From: Tupaia tana | Lineage: Eukaryota > Chordata > Mammalia > Scandentia > Tupaiidae | Reading direction: 5' to 3' | NCBI GenBank assembly: GCA_026018925.1 | Contig: JAKSZU010000013.1 | Location: forward strand, 77,737,791-77,801,790 | Length of the DNA: 64,000 bases | Shown: positions 63,795 through 64,000 of the stretch, piece after piece | Layout of the letters: each line of letters starts with the position of its first letter | Numbering within the stretch: position 1 is the first letter of the stretch | Translations under genes and position numbers: made by a program | Notes under the pieces: model-generated | Databases searched by the model: none | What the model saw: the letters and a program-made list of their open reading frames with translations, nothing else | What the model was told of the DNA's origin: nothing

Positions 63795-64000
63795 TGCCTA
63801 AATACTTTTGAAATCCAATCCTTTTCATTCCAATTTCTGCCATGGCCCTAGTCATCCTTTCTTGGTAGAAATTCAGCAGCTTCCTGACAAGTCTTTTCTT
63901 TTTTCTCTTGCCCACCTCTAAATTATCTCCACACTGTTTCTGGTGAACTCCAAAAGCCTTCCCTATTATCTTTATGGTAAACTACAAACTTTCTTTTCTT
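63795..64000 (+). mobile_element. L2-like fragment, sense (tentative)
   Basis: AACTCCAAAAGCCTTCCCTA and TGGTAAACTACAAACTTTC faintly resemble the L2 'cttcccatcgcacttagaataaaatccaaact' segment. Confidence 0.3.

Larger units (their letters stand above)
42781..64000 (+). other. SLC44A1: SLC44A1 intron 3, 5' part
   Basis: The intron begins with a consensus donor GTGAGT and continues past the right edge. No exon 4 (which should begin by completing a Lys codon and encode a YVFFLDPC-like segment) was found, so the intron is at least 21 kb. Confidence 0.9.

Noticed and set aside
63186..63811. Long Ser/Phe/Leu-Pro-rich frames and their Lys/Glu/Arg-rich antisense partners
   Set aside because: Produced by the pyrimidine microsatellite at 63486-63760; simple sequence stays open in several frames.
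1..64000. CRISPR array, operon, prophage or other prokaryotic system
   Set aside because: Spliced mammalian exons, MIR/L2/L1 layers and Pol III SINEs show this is a mammalian intron region; periodic repeats are microsatellites or SINE copies.

Overview
This window is a piece of a placental-mammal nuclear genome lying inside one protein-coding gene, SLC44A1 (choline transporter-like protein 1, CTL1), transcribed left to right. Only two short stretches are coding: exon 2 (32404-32493) and exon 3 (42638-42780). Both have correct AG/GT splice borders and give an uninterrupted product matching the N-terminus of CTL1. The rest is intron: the 3' part of intron 1 (1-32403), all of intron 2 (32494-42637, about 10.1 kb) and the 5' part of intron 3 (42781-64000). 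No bacterial genes, CRISPR array, functional tRNA or rRNA gene, or intact retroviral or LINE reading frame was found.

The introns are packed with short interspersed elements, about one per kilobase, nearly all of them variants of a tRNA-derived theme. I use four working names. L-SINE (about 250-290 bp) has a tRNA-like head with Pol III A and B boxes, a CpG-rich GTGTGCGTGC segment, a G+A-rich body, a C-run/G-run palindrome, a CT-rich stretch, a CCTATAGCAAAA end and an A tail. S-SINE (about 150-190 bp) has the same head joined directly to the CT-rich stretch and an AATAAATA-type tail. B-SINE and C-SINE are older, more diverged tRNA-like families. The head most resembles tRNA-Ser (GTGGTTAAGGCG followed by TGGACT), as an inference. 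I see no Alu, B1/B2, carnivore CAN, ruminant Bov, equine ERE, rabbit C or AfroSINE elements, which argues against those groups, but I cannot name the species. Several L-SINEs keep intact CpGs and near-perfect target-site duplications (TSDs), so the family was recently active.

The older layer is shared mammalian repeats: MIR (for example 15030-15262 and 28425-28920), L2 (for example 7795-8560 and 31990-32340), LINE-1 fragments (10040-10560, 13860-14640, 26990-27880, 56030-58000, 61745-62525), a probable LTR (54880-55330), and two families of short palindromic mariner-like MITEs.

Layout: 1-1600 nested SINE cluster; 1600-13850 scattered SINEs, L2 and L1; 13860-14640 L1 split by a young SINE; 15857-16173 fold-back SINE; 16365-18540 dense SINE run; 20539-21520 four-level nest holding a copy of sequence from 2.3 kb downstream; 21520-24040 SINE-free; 24040-31560 SINE and L1 rich; exon 2; intron 2 with SINEs and a run of MIRs; exon 3; intron 3 with SINE nests at 43.9-45.6 kb, a SINE-poor stretch at 50.4-53.7 kb, L1 at 56-60 kb, and a roughly 280 bp pyrimidine tract near the right end. 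The most unusual points are structural: nested and fold-back SINEs, a templated insertion, and SINE-seeded microsatellites. I found no convincing new gene system.
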